A stretch of DNA of 64,000 nucleotides. Source: Adiantum capillus-veneris (taxonomy: Eukaryota > Streptophyta > Polypodiopsida > Polypodiales > Pteridaceae). Positions 46,441 to 58,040 of this stretch are shown here, one piece after another (the first letter of the stretch is position 1; every line of letters begins with the position of its first letter). The notes beneath the pieces were generated by a model. The model worked only from the letters and a program-made list of their open reading frames with translations. It did no database searches and was not told where the DNA came from. The position numbers and the translations under genes are program-made. The stretch lies in assembly GCA_014529385.2 (NCBI GenBank), contig CM043958.1, forward strand, positions 145,911,734 through 145,975,733, given 5' to 3'.

Positions 46441-47378
46441 ATGTTGAAACTAGACTTTGTCCATTAACCGATATAGGGCTGCCAAAAAAACATACAAGAG
46501 GCCAATTCTTGAGCGGATGTTCACCATTATCTGACTTTCAATCAAATAGGGTTCACTTTTATGTTTAAAAAAGTCATTCAAGTAAGATATATGATGTGTA
46601 TCTCTAATTGTTAAGTCCATCTCAAAATTATCCGTACTAATTGAAAAAAACCAGGTACAATAGATGCATGTTCATATAATCATACTTCCTATTATACAGT
46701 GTTCCAGAGTATGCATCAATTTGTGTATATATACTCTAGGTTTTTTTAGAGTAGCGTTTTTCTCCTCTCTTATGCTATTATGACTACCCAACAAGTATAA
46801 CCCTTGTACGACATGTTTATGCAAAACAGAGTCATCACGTTCAATCGATCACAGAGTCTACGAGTATGTCCATCAACCACCAAAGATAGAAAAAACGTCA
46901 TTTTTTTATTATTATCGTTTGCGCTAGTACCTCCAATGTCGCCACCAAAAGATGCTATAGCTTGTGATTCCGGGTGATTGTTGGCCGAATGTGTGATGGG
47001 GTTGCCTGCTGTAATAGGTGTGCAATTGTGTGTGCGTGCGTGTGTAGCTTGTGTATGAGAAAATCGGGTAGCACCACCCTCAAGTGTGTGTCCGCATGTG
47101 AATAACCAGTTGTGTGCGCAAGTACGATGGGAGTTCGTAGTTACTTGGTGTGCGTAGGGCATTTAAGGTGTACCATGCAAGTGTTTTTATACTTGCAGCC
47201 CACTACATCTACATGTGGTGCCTTCATTGCTACCATGAGCTCAAGAGAATCCGCCAACTGTTCTTCCTTTATCAGGCATGCCCAAATCGGTGCATTACAA
47301 GATTTTCAACGATTTTTTTGTCTATACCTACATTAAGTAATTCACTTGAGTGAGGTTCAAATAGTTTTGGACTTCTTT

Positions 47379-47383
<5 letters not shown>
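46441..47383. other. no assignable gene
   Basis: The minus frame 46770-47162 (130 residues) is long for this region but rich in His/Thr from GT-rich DNA, with no motif I recognise. Plus frames at 47112-47353 are also unassigned. Confidence 0.35.

Positions 47384-47430
<47 letters not shown>
47384..47430. repeat. (GA)n microsatellite
   Basis: About 23 GA units. Confidence 0.95.
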
Positions 47431-47434
<4 letters not shown>

Positions 47435-47735
47435 ACGAGGGAGGTAACCATACCTTACCATAAAAAACTATTTTTCAAATATTGCTGACCTAGAATCTAT
47501 TTACCAATATCTTGACAAGGACCCCCTAGATAGAGAGATAGAACCAAATAAAGAGTGAGAACGAGAACAACCTTCCAATTTTTTAGTTTCTCTTGTGGTG
47601 TTTAAAATTTGTATTGTCGCTAAACATATTCCTCTGTATAGAGAGAGAGAGATATTGAGAAAGAGAGAGATAGAGAGGGGGTTTTTCTGTAGGGAGGTAA
47701 AAACGAAGGTGCTGCTTACAATGCTAACACCCGGG

Positions 47736-47739
<4 letters not shown>

Positions 47740-47791
<52 letters not shown>
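47740..47791. repeat. (GA)n microsatellite
   Basis: About 26 GA units; shorter GA runs lie at 47640-47680. Confidence 0.95.
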
Positions 47792-47793
<2 letters not shown>

Positions 47794-48191
47794 GATAATA
47801 TTTTAGTGGATCGTATCTCATGAGTGACGAACGAGTCATGAGAGCGTCACTTACTAATTCCCACCATTTTCAACTAAATCCATTGATTTTTTTAAAATTT
47901 TAATAAGAAATAATTTTGAGAATCTACTCTGGATTTTGGAACCTGAAGTTCCGAGATATGTCTCTTTCAACCAATAAAAAATTGTGTCTTTTTAACAAGT
48001 CCACATCTGCCCTCGCACACATATGCGGACTTTACTTGTTAAAAATGTGAACCGACAGATAATGCACTTTGCTTGCTTCGTTTGCATGACAATCTTCTAT
48101 TCGTCCTTCTGGTCCATCTAATTTCAGTAGCAAACGATATTTCTTCAGCCCGCCCCCTTCCCCAATTCTACCATTAGCTTTTCGTTATTCT

Positions 48192-48193
<2 letters not shown>

Positions 48194-48269
<76 letters not shown>
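48194..48269. repeat. (GA)n microsatellite
   Basis: About 38 GA units. Confidence 0.95.
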
Positions 48270-48274
<5 letters not shown>

Positions 48275-48593
48275 CACGACGCCTAGCATGATTTTTTTTT
48301 AAAAATATTAAATTTGAACAACGGGCCACGTGGTGGCTTTTGCGACCTGATAGAGGAAAAAGAGCCTTTGGCTCACCAAGTAAATATTCTCTTCTTTACC
48401 TTGATTATCTAAGAGCAATTTTGAAATTGTTGCAAGGAGAGGCACTCCACCTGGCTACTTGTCATTGGACAGAGAAGTTGGAAAAGGGATGGTGCAAAAA
48501 TAGAGCGAAGAAAGAGAGCGTGTGTGAAGGAAGCAATGGCTTAAAAAAATAGAGATGAAAGGAATGTAGCACCGCAAAATATAATCGATGGCC

Positions 48594-48594
<1 letters not shown>

Positions 48595-48657
<63 letters not shown>
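48595..48657. repeat. (GA)n microsatellite
   Basis: About 31 GA units. Confidence 0.95.
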
Positions 48658-48662
<5 letters not shown>

Positions 48663-48859
48663 AAGAGTCATTGTTCTTGATCACAAGGACGTCCGTGTGA
48701 GCCTTTGGCTATGGTGTTAATTGATCGCCTGCTTGGTTAGCTAACAGAAGTGAAAATGAGCCTTCCTTTGGTCTCCACCCGGCTCACTCTTCCATCTTTG
48801 AAAATCAGCCCCTCATCTCTTTCACGATTGCGCAATCCCTCAAGCTCTTACTGTTGTGC

Positions 48860-50930
48860 TTGAAACGGCTCGATATGTATGCCAAATGTGGTGCACTTCA
48901 AAAGCAGATTGAGGAGCCTACTGTTTGAAACGAGATCTCTTGGAATGCATTGATTTTGCGGGATAGCCACAACAGGAACGTGGACAAAAAGCTCTAGGTA
49001 CCAATGCTTTCAATAGATACAAAGTGATGGCCTTTGTCCAAATGAAATCACCTACGCGTGCATCTTGAAGGCATGCAGGGCCAGGAAACTCTGGGCTGTT
49101 TTTAGCAAATGAAAAGAGAGCAAATGCAATCACCTATACATGCAACTTGAAGGCATGGAAGATGTTGGTATCGAAAAAAGAGTTCATGATGATATTGTTA
49201 TTCAGGGGTTGTTGACAGAAACTTCATGCTTGGCATTGCCTTGGTCGACATGTATGCCAAAGGTGGTGTACTTCATAAATCACAAAAAGTGCTTACTGTC
49301 TGGAATGTAATCTATTGGAATGCATTGATCGCGGGATGTGCCCAACAGAGGCAGGGCCAAAAAGCTCTGGGCTATTTCCAACAGATGCAAAGAGAGGGCA
49401 ACTATCCAAATGCAATCGCGTACTCTTGTATCTTGAAGGCTTGTGGCATTAGGCAAGAGCTGATATGGGCAAAGGAATTCACGATGATATTGTTAGTGAG
49501 GGGATGTAGAAAAGAAATGTTTGCCTTGGTTGCCATGTATGCCAGATGTGTTGTACTTCATAAAGCACTCTTTGTATGTGCATGGACCCTTACACACACA
49601 CACACACACTCACTCGATTCTCTCTATGCAGCACTGTTTTGTTTTCATAGGGTAGAGCAATATCCACTACATGAGCAAGCATGGAGAGGAAGAGATGAGT
49701 CTTTCTTTTGTGAGCTCACTTAAAGACTCTGCTTCAAATAAGGATTTGTACCAAGGCAGCAGGACACATGCTGATATTTGTGATAGTGGGTTACTTGAAA
49801 ATAACACATACTTAGCCAACACATTAGTCAGTATGTATGTCCAGTGTGGTGGACTTGTTTGAGCGCACGAAGTCCTTAACGAGCTTTGGGCTGTTTTCAA
49901 CAGATGGCAAGCGAGGGCCTTCCGCCAAACGCTATCACCTATGCGTGCATCTTGAAGGCATGTGGCTCTATGCAATATGCTGTTGAAAAGAGAAATCGTG
50001 CTTGGCACTACCTTGGTTGATAGGAATGTCAAATGTAGTGCAAAGATTGCATGTTACGCACAACAGGAGCAGAGCCAGAAAGCTCTAGGCTGATTTCAAC
50101 AAATGCAAGGTGAGGGACTCTGTCCAGATGCAATCACCTATGCATGCATCTTGAAGGCATGTGACTCTATGCAAGATGCCGATTTGGGCTTAAAAATTCA
50201 TTCTCATATTGTTAGTCAAGGGCTATTGTCGTGCTTGGCAATGTCTCGATTGATATGTGCGCCAAATGTGGTGCACTTCAGAAGCACAAAAAGTGTTTGA
50301 GGAGCTTCTGTCCCGCATGTTATCTCTTGGAATGCATTGATTGTGGGGCATGCAACAGGAGCAGGGCCAGAAAGCTCTAGGCTGTTTTTAGCAGATGCAA
50401 AGTACGGGCTTGTCTCCTAATGCAATCACGTGCACGTGCAAAGTGAGGGCCTTTGTCCAGATGAAATCACATGGGCGTGCATCTTGAACACATGTGGCTC
50501 TATGCAAGATGCTAATGTGGGCTTAAATATTCACTCTGATATTTTTTCAGTTTGGGGTTGCAAAAACATATCGTGTTTTGCAATGCCTTGGTCGATATGT
50601 ATGCCAATTGTGGTGTACTTTAGAGAGCACAGAAAGTGCTTGAGGAGCTTTCTGTCCGGAATTTCGTCTCTTAAAGTGCATCGATTGCAGGATATGTGCA
50701 ACAGGAGCAGGGCCAAAAATCTCTAGGCTGTTTTCTGCGTATGCAAAGTGAGAGCCTCTCTCCTATTGCAATCACTTGCATGTGCATCTTGAAGGCATGT
50801 GGCTCTACGCAAGATGCTGATATGGCATAAAAATTCATGTTGATATTCTTAGTCAACGGTAGATGTCATGCTTGGCCGTGCTTTGATTGATATGTATGCC
50901 GGATGGGGTGCCTCAAAGATTGTGTGTATG
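48860..50930 (+). pseudogene. PPR-repeat protein pseudogene
   Basis: Remains of a plant pentatricopeptide-repeat gene (PLS type by motif wording). PPR proteins bind organellar RNA in editing, splicing or processing. Recurring pieces on the plus strand: DMYAKCGALQK near 48873; SWNALI near 48937; PNEITYACILKAC near 49040-49080; the open frame 49226-49723 with IALVDMYAKGGVLHKSQKVL, NALIAGCAQQRQGQKAL and PNAIAYSCILKACG; ANTLVSMYVQCGGL at 49815-49860; PNAITYACILKACGSMQ near 49925; PDAITYACILKACDSMQDAD near 50125-50185; PDEITWACILNTCGSMQDAN near 50455-50520; and further scraps to 50900. Stops and shifts occur in every repeat, and an (AC)n run interrupts the best frame near 49590. There is no functional frame and no visible C-terminal E/DYW domain. 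Confidence 0.88.
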
Positions 50931-52480
50931 TGTGCACATTTGAGCCAACAGACGAACAATATGACAGATTCCATATACCTTGAAACCAAGAACATTAGAA
51001 GTGCTACAGGCAATGGTAGGCATGATAGAAAAATTGAATGCTAGAGTTGACATGTTAGTAGAAGTCACAGAATGGATGACTATGGCAGAACGTACACTGG
51101 TGGGAAAGTGGCACAACAATGTAAGGAAGTTCTAGTAGCGGATCCATCCAAGATTTTGTGTTAATCCACACGATCGATACCAAAGGTACACTTATATTCC
51201 GTGTTTTGATTTTCTTTATGTAATGTCAAAAGTACTTAGATTACATTATGTACACATTAAAGCAATGAATTTACATCATATTTTTAAAAAAAGATTGTAG
51301 ATGAAGGTGACAATGACTCAAGAATTTTTTTGATGCCCAACAAGAGACACATAGACAATACACCTCGGCATGGCAACATGGAATGATACATGTAAAACAT
51401 CGGTAATGAGTTCTTGCTTGTATAATTGTAGTATTTTTACAATAAGAAAGTCCATCCAACACCGAAGGAGAAGCATAAGTCCCCTTTCAACACTGGAGAG
51501 GATAAAAGAGGCAGGGGAAGGGCACGTTCCTTACGGTATTATTATAAAATGTGGAGAACAGTGCCAACTCCACACCATACATATGTATGGTTTTCTCTTT
51601 TTTATGGGCACAAGCATCGCAAATGCACGAAATGCATCTCCCTTTGTCTTTAATATAATACATAAATTTTTACATCTATACATCTTTTAATGCAAAATCT
51701 TGTTTGTGATGCGAGGTCATAGAGTTTTTGGCAAAAGCTTCAAGGAGAGATGCTATGGAGCCTTCAGAATAAGAGATGATGTGAAAGGTACAACATTGCT
51801 CCTCTTGTTTAATTCATACCATTTCCATAGCGAATCAATCAAGGGATACTAGTTTTCAATAGGAACAAATGAAGAATCACGGTGGCTTTCTAAAATAATT
51901 AGAGCGTGATAAAATCATTAGGTTGAGTTTAAGTAGAATCAGTGTTCAAGAAAGGATTGCCTCAGCTTAGCCTTGAGCCGGTTGAAAATGGAGACTAGGT
52001 GGTTGTAAACCACGGTAAAGGATATGGTGAACTATGTGAGAAAATAGTTCAAAAATCCTACAAATTTTAAGTTTATGCTAGTATTTTCAATTCACTTCTT
52101 TGTTGGGAGGAAACTCAACCGACGACCGCTTAATAAAAGAGACTTTCTTGAATATTGACTAGAATTAAGTTATAGAACGTAAGAAAAGTCAATCCATGTG
52201 AGGCTTTGAAATGAAACGCGAAATAAAAAAAACTCTTTAGTATATATTTGTGTGTGTGTCCATAGGATTTACTAGAATTATTAAAGTGAAGCTCCACTTT
52301 AACATATTAAAGCATTAGAATGCAAAAAAAGTAAAGACAAGACATGTCAAGATATGAAATGAAAGTGAAATAAAAAGACCCATTTACTATTTTAAAATTG
52401 AAATAACATTTAATGCAAGTAGGAGATACGGGGGAAAATAGAAAAATTGCCTATTAGTTGAAAGGGGTGAATGGAAGGGT
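50931..52480. other. no assignable gene; one short coiled-coil-like frame
   Basis: At about 50980-51137 a plus-strand frame reads TLKPRTLEVLQAMVGMIEKL, then NARVDMLVEVTE and AERTLVGKWH, ending in a stop. It is amphipathic and protein-like but has a stop directly upstream. The rest (51140-52480) is A/T-rich with no credible gene; frame 51370-51690 lacks any motif I recognise. Confidence 0.3.
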
Positions 52481-52575
52481 GAGAGTTTGAGGGGAAAAAG
52501 AGTGAGAGACCATGTCTCTCTCTTTATCTTTGAATCTCTCTTTCTCTCTCTCTATTTCTTGCTATTGTGGGACGT

Positions 52576-52576
<1 letters not shown>

Positions 52577-52611
<35 letters not shown>
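52577..52611. repeat. (GT)n microsatellite
   Basis: About 17 units; a second tract of about 12 units lies at 52730-52754. Confidence 0.95.
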
Positions 52612-52613
<2 letters not shown>

Positions 52614-52924
52614 GCTCGCAACGCAGGAGGGAAGTGGCTGGCGCAGTTTGGGATCTCTCCATCCCCTCATCGCGTGACCTAGGGAGCTCATCTATCTTGC
52701 AGCCCCTCTTAGGGCATAGCTTTCTTCATGTGTGTGTGTGTGTGTGTGTGTGTGCAATGAGTAGGTTGCAAGGCTACTAGCTAGCCCTCTCTCTCTCTCT
52801 TTGCATTCGTGCGATCGGGGCAGTCTTCTCCTGGCTCTCTCTAGTGCCATCAAAGTGGCGTCCACACTATCTCTGCCTGAATGCGCGTGCGTCTGTGCAG
52901 CGAGACTGCTTGCGTGACAAAGAA

Positions 52925-52945
52925 GGGGGGGGGGGGGGGGGGGGG
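52925..52945. repeat. poly-G run of 21 bases
   Basis: An uninterrupted run of G, unusual in a plant genome and prone to assembly or sequencing error. Confidence 0.9.
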
Positions 52946-53360
52946 CTAATGACCATTTCGTTTATGTTTTTTGGGTGGGAGGAATCTCACTAATTAATAC
53001 ATTTTCCTTTACCTCTCCCAGTAGTAGGTTAGTAGGTGCTGCGATTGTTAAAAAAGAAAGTATGAGCAGAATCAAAGAAGATGCTTTGCAAGGAGATGCG
53101 TGAAGTAGGAAAGGAAGCATCGAAGCAAGCGTTGAGCCTAAGAGGGCGAGTAGGTACAGGAGGCGACGGACGGACGACAAAGGTGCATGCGCGTGGGTTC
53201 TTGGCTGTGAGTTTGTTTTATATTTGTTATGCTTACCAGCTACAACAACACCGCATGGATGGTTGAATGGTTACGAGGGGAGCCGTTAGTTGTTGTCTTT
53301 TACCCATGTGTGTTCGATCCCCTTTAACACTTTTAGAGGTGGGAGGAGTGAGTTCCTGGG

Positions 53361-53570
53361 TAGTTGTTGAAGTAAAATATTGGGGGAATCTCTTGAAGAA
53401 TTGAATAAAAAGAGAGGAGAGCGAGTAGGGAGTAGCAAGTAGGGAGTAGCTAGTAGTGTAGAAAGCAATCATAGTTGTTGAAGTAAAATATTGGGGGAAT
53501 CTCTTGAAGAATTGAATAAAAAGAGAGGAGAGCGAGTAGGGAGTAGCAAATAGTGTAGAAAACAATCATC
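53361..53570. repeat. two-copy tandem duplication upstream of the HAD gene
   Basis: The block gttgttgaagtaaaatattg...gagtagcaa.tag.gtagaaa.caatcat occurs at about 53361-53472 and 53474-53570. The first copy has an extra 14-bp internal repeat of gtagggagtagc. Confidence 0.9.
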
Positions 53571-53741
53571 ACTGAAAACATTGAAAACATTGAAAGTATG
53601 CTAACCGGACTAGGAAAGCAAAAAGGAAGGCATCACTAAGGCCTCATCCCTTTGGGCATGCCAAAAAGGCTCGATCAATTGTCCGGACACGTGGACTAGC
53701 GAGCTTCAATTTGTAGCCCGGAGGCTCGGAGCCGAGGAAGC

Positions 53742-53856
53742 ATGGCACGAGGTCATCTGTACGCGCTCGACTTCGATGGCATCCTCTGCGACAGTTGCGG
53801 TGAAAGTTCCTTGTCCGCCCTGAAGGTGTGGAGCTGCGTTTAAATTTCTCTTGCAC

Positions 53857-53897
<41 letters not shown>

Positions 53898-54737
53898 CAT
53901 TTGCTAGAAGTTGGGAACCCACATGAGTAACAGACATGCGTAACTCTCATCCATGCTGCAATGCATCGGCTGAGATTCTTGCTCTTTTCGCATCTCATGA
54001 GCTTCATTGCACTCTTCTTAAATTCAAGAAGAAAAACTTCTGTTCAAATTCATGTTGGTTAATGTTGTAAAGGCTGCAAAAGTGCGATGGCCAGAAGTAT
54101 TTGCCGACATTGATGAGCTGACAGAATCATGGATTTTGGAGACAATGCATATGGTACATTTCGTTTTTTTTTTTTCCCAACACCAGTATGTTAGCCTGTC
54201 AGAAGGTTTTTACCTTTTCCCCAGCTAATGTTCTGACATTAATAGGTCAGACCAGTTGTAGAAACAGGTTATGAAAATTTGCTGCTTGTGCGCCTGCTGC
54301 TTGAATCTAAAATTCCAGCATCTCGAAAAACATCAGTACGTAGCTCAAGGCACTGTATATAGGTTTTGATTTTATCAAAATCAAGTCAATTCACAAGTTC
54401 CACTCATTTGAAGGTAGCAGAGGGATTGAGCATTGATAAGATATTGGAGCACTGGACGAGTATTAAGCCTGTTATCATGAAGGACTGGGGTGAGGAGAAT
54501 CGAGATGCCTTAATTGAACTGTTTGGGAAGGTTCGAGATGATTGGATTTCACATGACCTGCAAGGGTGGATTTGTGCAAACAGGTACATTAGCATCCATT
54601 GCTATTCTTCGAGAAGGCATTTTACCGAATCATATTCAATTGTAAATTATGTGTTGGTTATGCACAGGTTTTATCCTGGAGTCGGTGATGCTCTCAAGTT
54701 TGCGACATCAAAAATCTACATTGTTACAACTAAGCAA
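53742..54737 (+). CDS. HAD-superfamily hydrolase gene, exons 1-5 (3' part not seen)
   Basis: Host gene with five readable exons: 53742-53825, 54073-54153, 54246-54335, 54414-54583 and 54668-54737. All introns are GT-AG and short (247, 92, 78 and 84 bp). The exons join in frame to about 165 residues without a stop. Exon 1 (MARGHLYALDFDGILCDSCG) has HAD motif I, DFDG, with both catalytic aspartates. Exon 5 has FYPGVGDALKF and then IYIVTTKQ, the HAD motif II threonine. Exons 2-4 (RWPEVFADIDELTESW, RPVVETGYENLLLVRLLLE, DALIELFGKVRDDWI) match a conserved plant HAD-like protein of unassigned substrate, about 260 residues long. The start is fixed by AGCATGG directly upstream of motif I. A donor site (GTAATG) follows exon 5, but no later exon (motifs III/IV) is found to the window end. 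Either the next intron exceeds 9 kb of retroelements or the gene is truncated. Confidence 0.85.
53859..53894. repeat. (AG)n microsatellite in intron 1 of the HAD gene
   Basis: About 18 units, 33 bp after the exon 1 donor. Confidence 0.95.
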
Positions 54738-55430
54738 GTAATGCACTTCTCTAAGATGACGGCCACTTCATCTTTTTCTGAATGCATGGCAAATTCTTGC
54801 TCACTTGACATTAAAGTATTTGCTTTTTAGATTACGTAAGACAAGTGTTCTATTGTTTGCTGAGACCATCTATAGGTGACTCCTTTAATCTGTTCTCACG
54901 CCAGACTTTCCTTAAGTACTTAATGACCTTTTGTGGTGGTTCAAATTGCTTCATCCCAAATATTTTCTTTGGACAATGTAACATTTTACTGCGCGTTTGT
55001 GTGTCAGTAGTGTATTTGTGCATGCATTCTTATATATCACTTGCAAGTTGTTAATAAGTTAAAAAATAAACAGAATGACATTGCAGCTATTTTAGCTATG
55101 AACTCATTACCGTGCTTTTTATCGCTGTTGCCCATGCTTTTGACCATTTTACTGCATACCATAAATTCTCTGTTCGGAAAATATTATTAAGCAAAGAGTT
55201 GGGCAGCTCTATGACTTGTTTCAATGCAATGCTTTACTATGGCAGTATTTTCATTTATAGAGCCATGAGAGAAGTGTGCTGAACTTTTTATTGATGTACG
55301 CTAATTCTGCCCTACCTAGACCTTAAGAGGTTTATAACCTACAGTTTTGATCAACCCTGGCGTTTTCGGTAGCAGATCAGTCAATGAGCCCTAGCGCTAG
55401 CCTCTTCCCTGCAGGTCAGCTAGCATTTTT
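54738..55430 (+). other. intron 5 of the HAD gene, start (or flank if truncated)
   Basis: T-rich, intron-like sequence after the exon 5 donor with no exon recognised. Retroelement sequence begins at about 55430. Confidence 0.55.
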
Positions 55431-56069
55431 AGTTTGACGCATCCAATCCTCATTTGAGGTGAGAGCGGTATTCCCTCTCTCCCTCTCATCTCTCACGTCG
55501 ACTCCAGATCAAGGAACTTTAGAATTCCTGATAGGTATGGTGAGTTGTTTGCCAAGTTCGACCACTTCTCTCGCCTGGATGATCTCCCCCTTACACTCCC
55601 TCCTGAGCGACTCGAGGATCATGTCATCGACTTAGTGGACGGAGCACAACCTATAAGTAAGTTTCCATATCGTTTGAACAAGGCTAATAGAAGAGGAGCT
55701 TGAGCGCCAACTAGATGCTGTTGGATAGTGGTTTTATACGTCCCAATGTAAGTCCTTTTTGCTGTTCTATTTCTTTTTGTTCGTAAGAAAGATGACTCAT
55801 CATGGTTATGTGTGGATTACTCGTTTTGGAACGTCTCAATGGGGCTATAGTGTTTTCGAAGATCGACTTGAAGAGTGGCTACCACCATATGAGGCGAGAG
55901 CGGTATTCCCTCTTTCCCTCTCATCTCTCACGTCGAGGCTAAAAGAGAGCTACGTTGAGGAGCTGGCGATGGTTGTCTATGTCAACCCCACATCAAGGAA
56001 CTTTGGAATTCCTGATAAGTACGGTGAGTTGTTTGCCAAGTTTGAGCACTTGTTTCTCCAGGATGATCT
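55431..56069 (+). pseudogene. Ty3/gypsy K fragments at the protease-RT junction, duplicated
   Basis: The plus strand encodes FAKFDHFSRLDDLPLTLPPE (near 55548-55610), DHVIDLVDGAQPISKFPYRL (55620-55680) and then FVRKKDDSSWLCVDYS (near 55780-55830), the entry to a gypsy RT. A second partial copy of the upstream part (gagagcggtattccctct..., PDKYGELFAKFEHLF) lies at 55890-56069. It is cut at GATCTCCCCC by the solo LTR and resumes at 58041. Confidence 0.8.
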
Positions 56070-56074
56070 CCCCC

Positions 56075-58035
56075 TGTCACAAACAGGAGCGCATAACAAT
56101 ATAAAATGTACTCAGATAAATAGAATTTTTATCACTTATTACTAAAGTCAGAGGATATAGAGAGAAATAGATAGAGAGAGAAGATTGACACAGTACTGGG
56201 GACCAGAAGACGGGCTGGTCCCTCCCCGTAATAGTATCTTTATTATTGAGGAGAAGTCTATACAAGCACTTGAACCGAACGTATTACCACGTTCGTTCTA
56301 GATCAGACTTGATGGTTTCTGGAAGTCTCGGCTTCCATCCTCAAGGCAAAGCCCCATTCCTAGGAACTTCCGTTCCTACCCGAGAACTAACGTTCTCGCC
56401 TCTGGAAATCACCTCCCAGACTTAGGGCATAACATCCCTACTTTCCGTTTCCCGACTCTAATCACAGAGTCCTGCCGCAGATGAACTCTGCTTTCCCGGA
56501 CGCGAAGTCCTTCCTTCCGGATCCTGACTCGAGAGTCTACTTCTCTCAGATCCATGGTTCCACGCCCAAATTCCGGGCACGAAACCCTTGGGCTGATCTA
56601 GCTCTAGCTTCTCAGAGCTTCTTCCGCCTACAGAGGCTCTGTTCCTACTCCCTCGCAAAAAGGAAGCACTCCTGCAAACAGATACTCAGTAAAACTAAAC
56701 TTGAAAACGTTACCTTGATGTCTCGACACTCGGAACGCAACTCTGTTCTAAAAAAAAACGACTTCTGGAAGAGATTTCTGTGCGGAAAACCTTCTCTTTC
56801 AAATCCTATACACAGGCGAGGTGTATCCTCGGGTTCCTTCTCGTAAATCAGCCCTATCCCCGATGTTTTTGGGCTGAAAACAGAGAAAAACTGCAGCCTA
56901 TTACGACGGAAATTCCTTCCGTGAGCGATTCTTTGCGATGGAACGTGGTCCTGGCATCATCTCATTCACTTAGGGCAGCCATGGGCATCGCCGGCAACTT
57001 CTTCTTAGCAACGGAAATCTGCTGCAGCTTGTTCTTTTCCTCCCAGTGTTGGCGAATCTTCTTCTTCTGCTCCTAGCGCTGGCAGGTTTCATCCCAAGAG
57101 AGAAGGGCGCTGGCTGATTTAATAGCCTTTTGAGGCCTGGCAAAAGTAGGGCAGCTGGTCGCTTTTTCCCCCGTGCAAGAATAGGGCAGGTTGCTTTTCC
57201 GGCTCGAGAGAGAGAATCGCTGGCTGCCTGCTGCCGTACAAAGGTTACGCTGTCTCTTCTCTTTTTTTTTATATATAAGCCATGCTTTTATTTTAAGTGG
57301 GCTGCCCACTTAGCCGGTCATTTAAAAAAAATAGCGTGAACCTGTTAAAAACTTAATAAAACCTTATGAGTTAAAAACGAATGCTTAAACTGCACTTCAG
57401 GCGTCCCTGGATGCAACCACATGTACAGATGCAATGCAGACACAGATTCCTCGCGGGAAAGCATCTGCCTTCCCTGCGAATGTCTTGCTTTTCGTAAAAA
57501 GCTTCTCAGAACCCATCCTTATTCAAGTGCTTGCTTTTCCTTGTGCACAATTCTAACACAGTTCGGAATTTTCTCTCGACTATGGATATCCCCTTTCCGA
57601 TGCACCCGTCACCCACCTTGTGACGCATCAGGAATACCCATCACCTAGTCCTTTCCTACCGAACTTACGATACAATCTCCTTCGTGATGCTCTATGTCAC
57701 CCATCCTATGACGCATCAGAGATGTCCGTTCCCGGATGGTCGGATACTTCTTCCCGATGTTCCTTGTCACCCATCCGATGTGACACATCAGAAGTACCCG
57801 TTCCTGGTGGCCTTTCAGATATTCCCGTTCACTGTGCTCCCGTCATTACTTTGAACGACGCACCAGGAGTACTCTGTACTCGGATGTCTCCAATGAGAAA
57901 AACCCTCTCACTTTAAATTCCAATAATTCATTCAAAATTATTTTTCTTGTTGTTCCGAGCGAGAAAACCCTCACTTATAAATCCAATAATTCATTTAGAA
58001 TTATTTTCCTGTCAGATAAAGCCAATTTAGCAACA
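56075..58035 (+). repeat. solo LTR of family L, copy L1
   Basis: 1961 bp, TGTCACAAACAGGAGCGC...ATTTAGCAACA, flanked by CCCCC on both sides (56070-56074 and 58036-58040). The interrupted gypsy K sequence joins correctly when the LTR and one CCCCC are left out, compared with the uninterrupted copy at 55590-55633. Near the start is a 7-bp stem hairpin (CGAACGT/ACGTTCG, 56278-56298). At 57600-57800 three imperfect units each carry TGACGCATCAG or TGACACATCAG. No internal retroelement sequence is present. Confidence 0.88.
57621..57790 (+). promoter_or_regulatory. TGACG-type motif array in LTR L1
   Basis: TGACGCATCA at 57621 and 57709, TGACACATCA at 57781, each preceded by TGTCACCCA- or GTCACCCA-like sequence. 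TGACG is the core of as-1-type bZIP (TGA factor) sites. The reverse complement TGATGCGTCA is conserved three times in L2 at 59482, 59554 and 59642. A role in transcription is inferred. Confidence 0.45.
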
Positions 58036-58040
58036 CCCCC

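Noticed and set aside
46770-47162. 130-residue minus-strand protein gene
   Set aside because: Composition is driven by GT-rich DNA, no motif is recognised, and there is no splice or promoter support.
51370-51690. 106-residue plus-strand gene
   Set aside because: An overlapping minus-strand frame is equally open, and neither has motifs or a codon pattern that favours coding.
57421-57916. Protein-coding frames inside L1 and L2
   Set aside because: They lie in an LTR and come from its imperfect tandem units.
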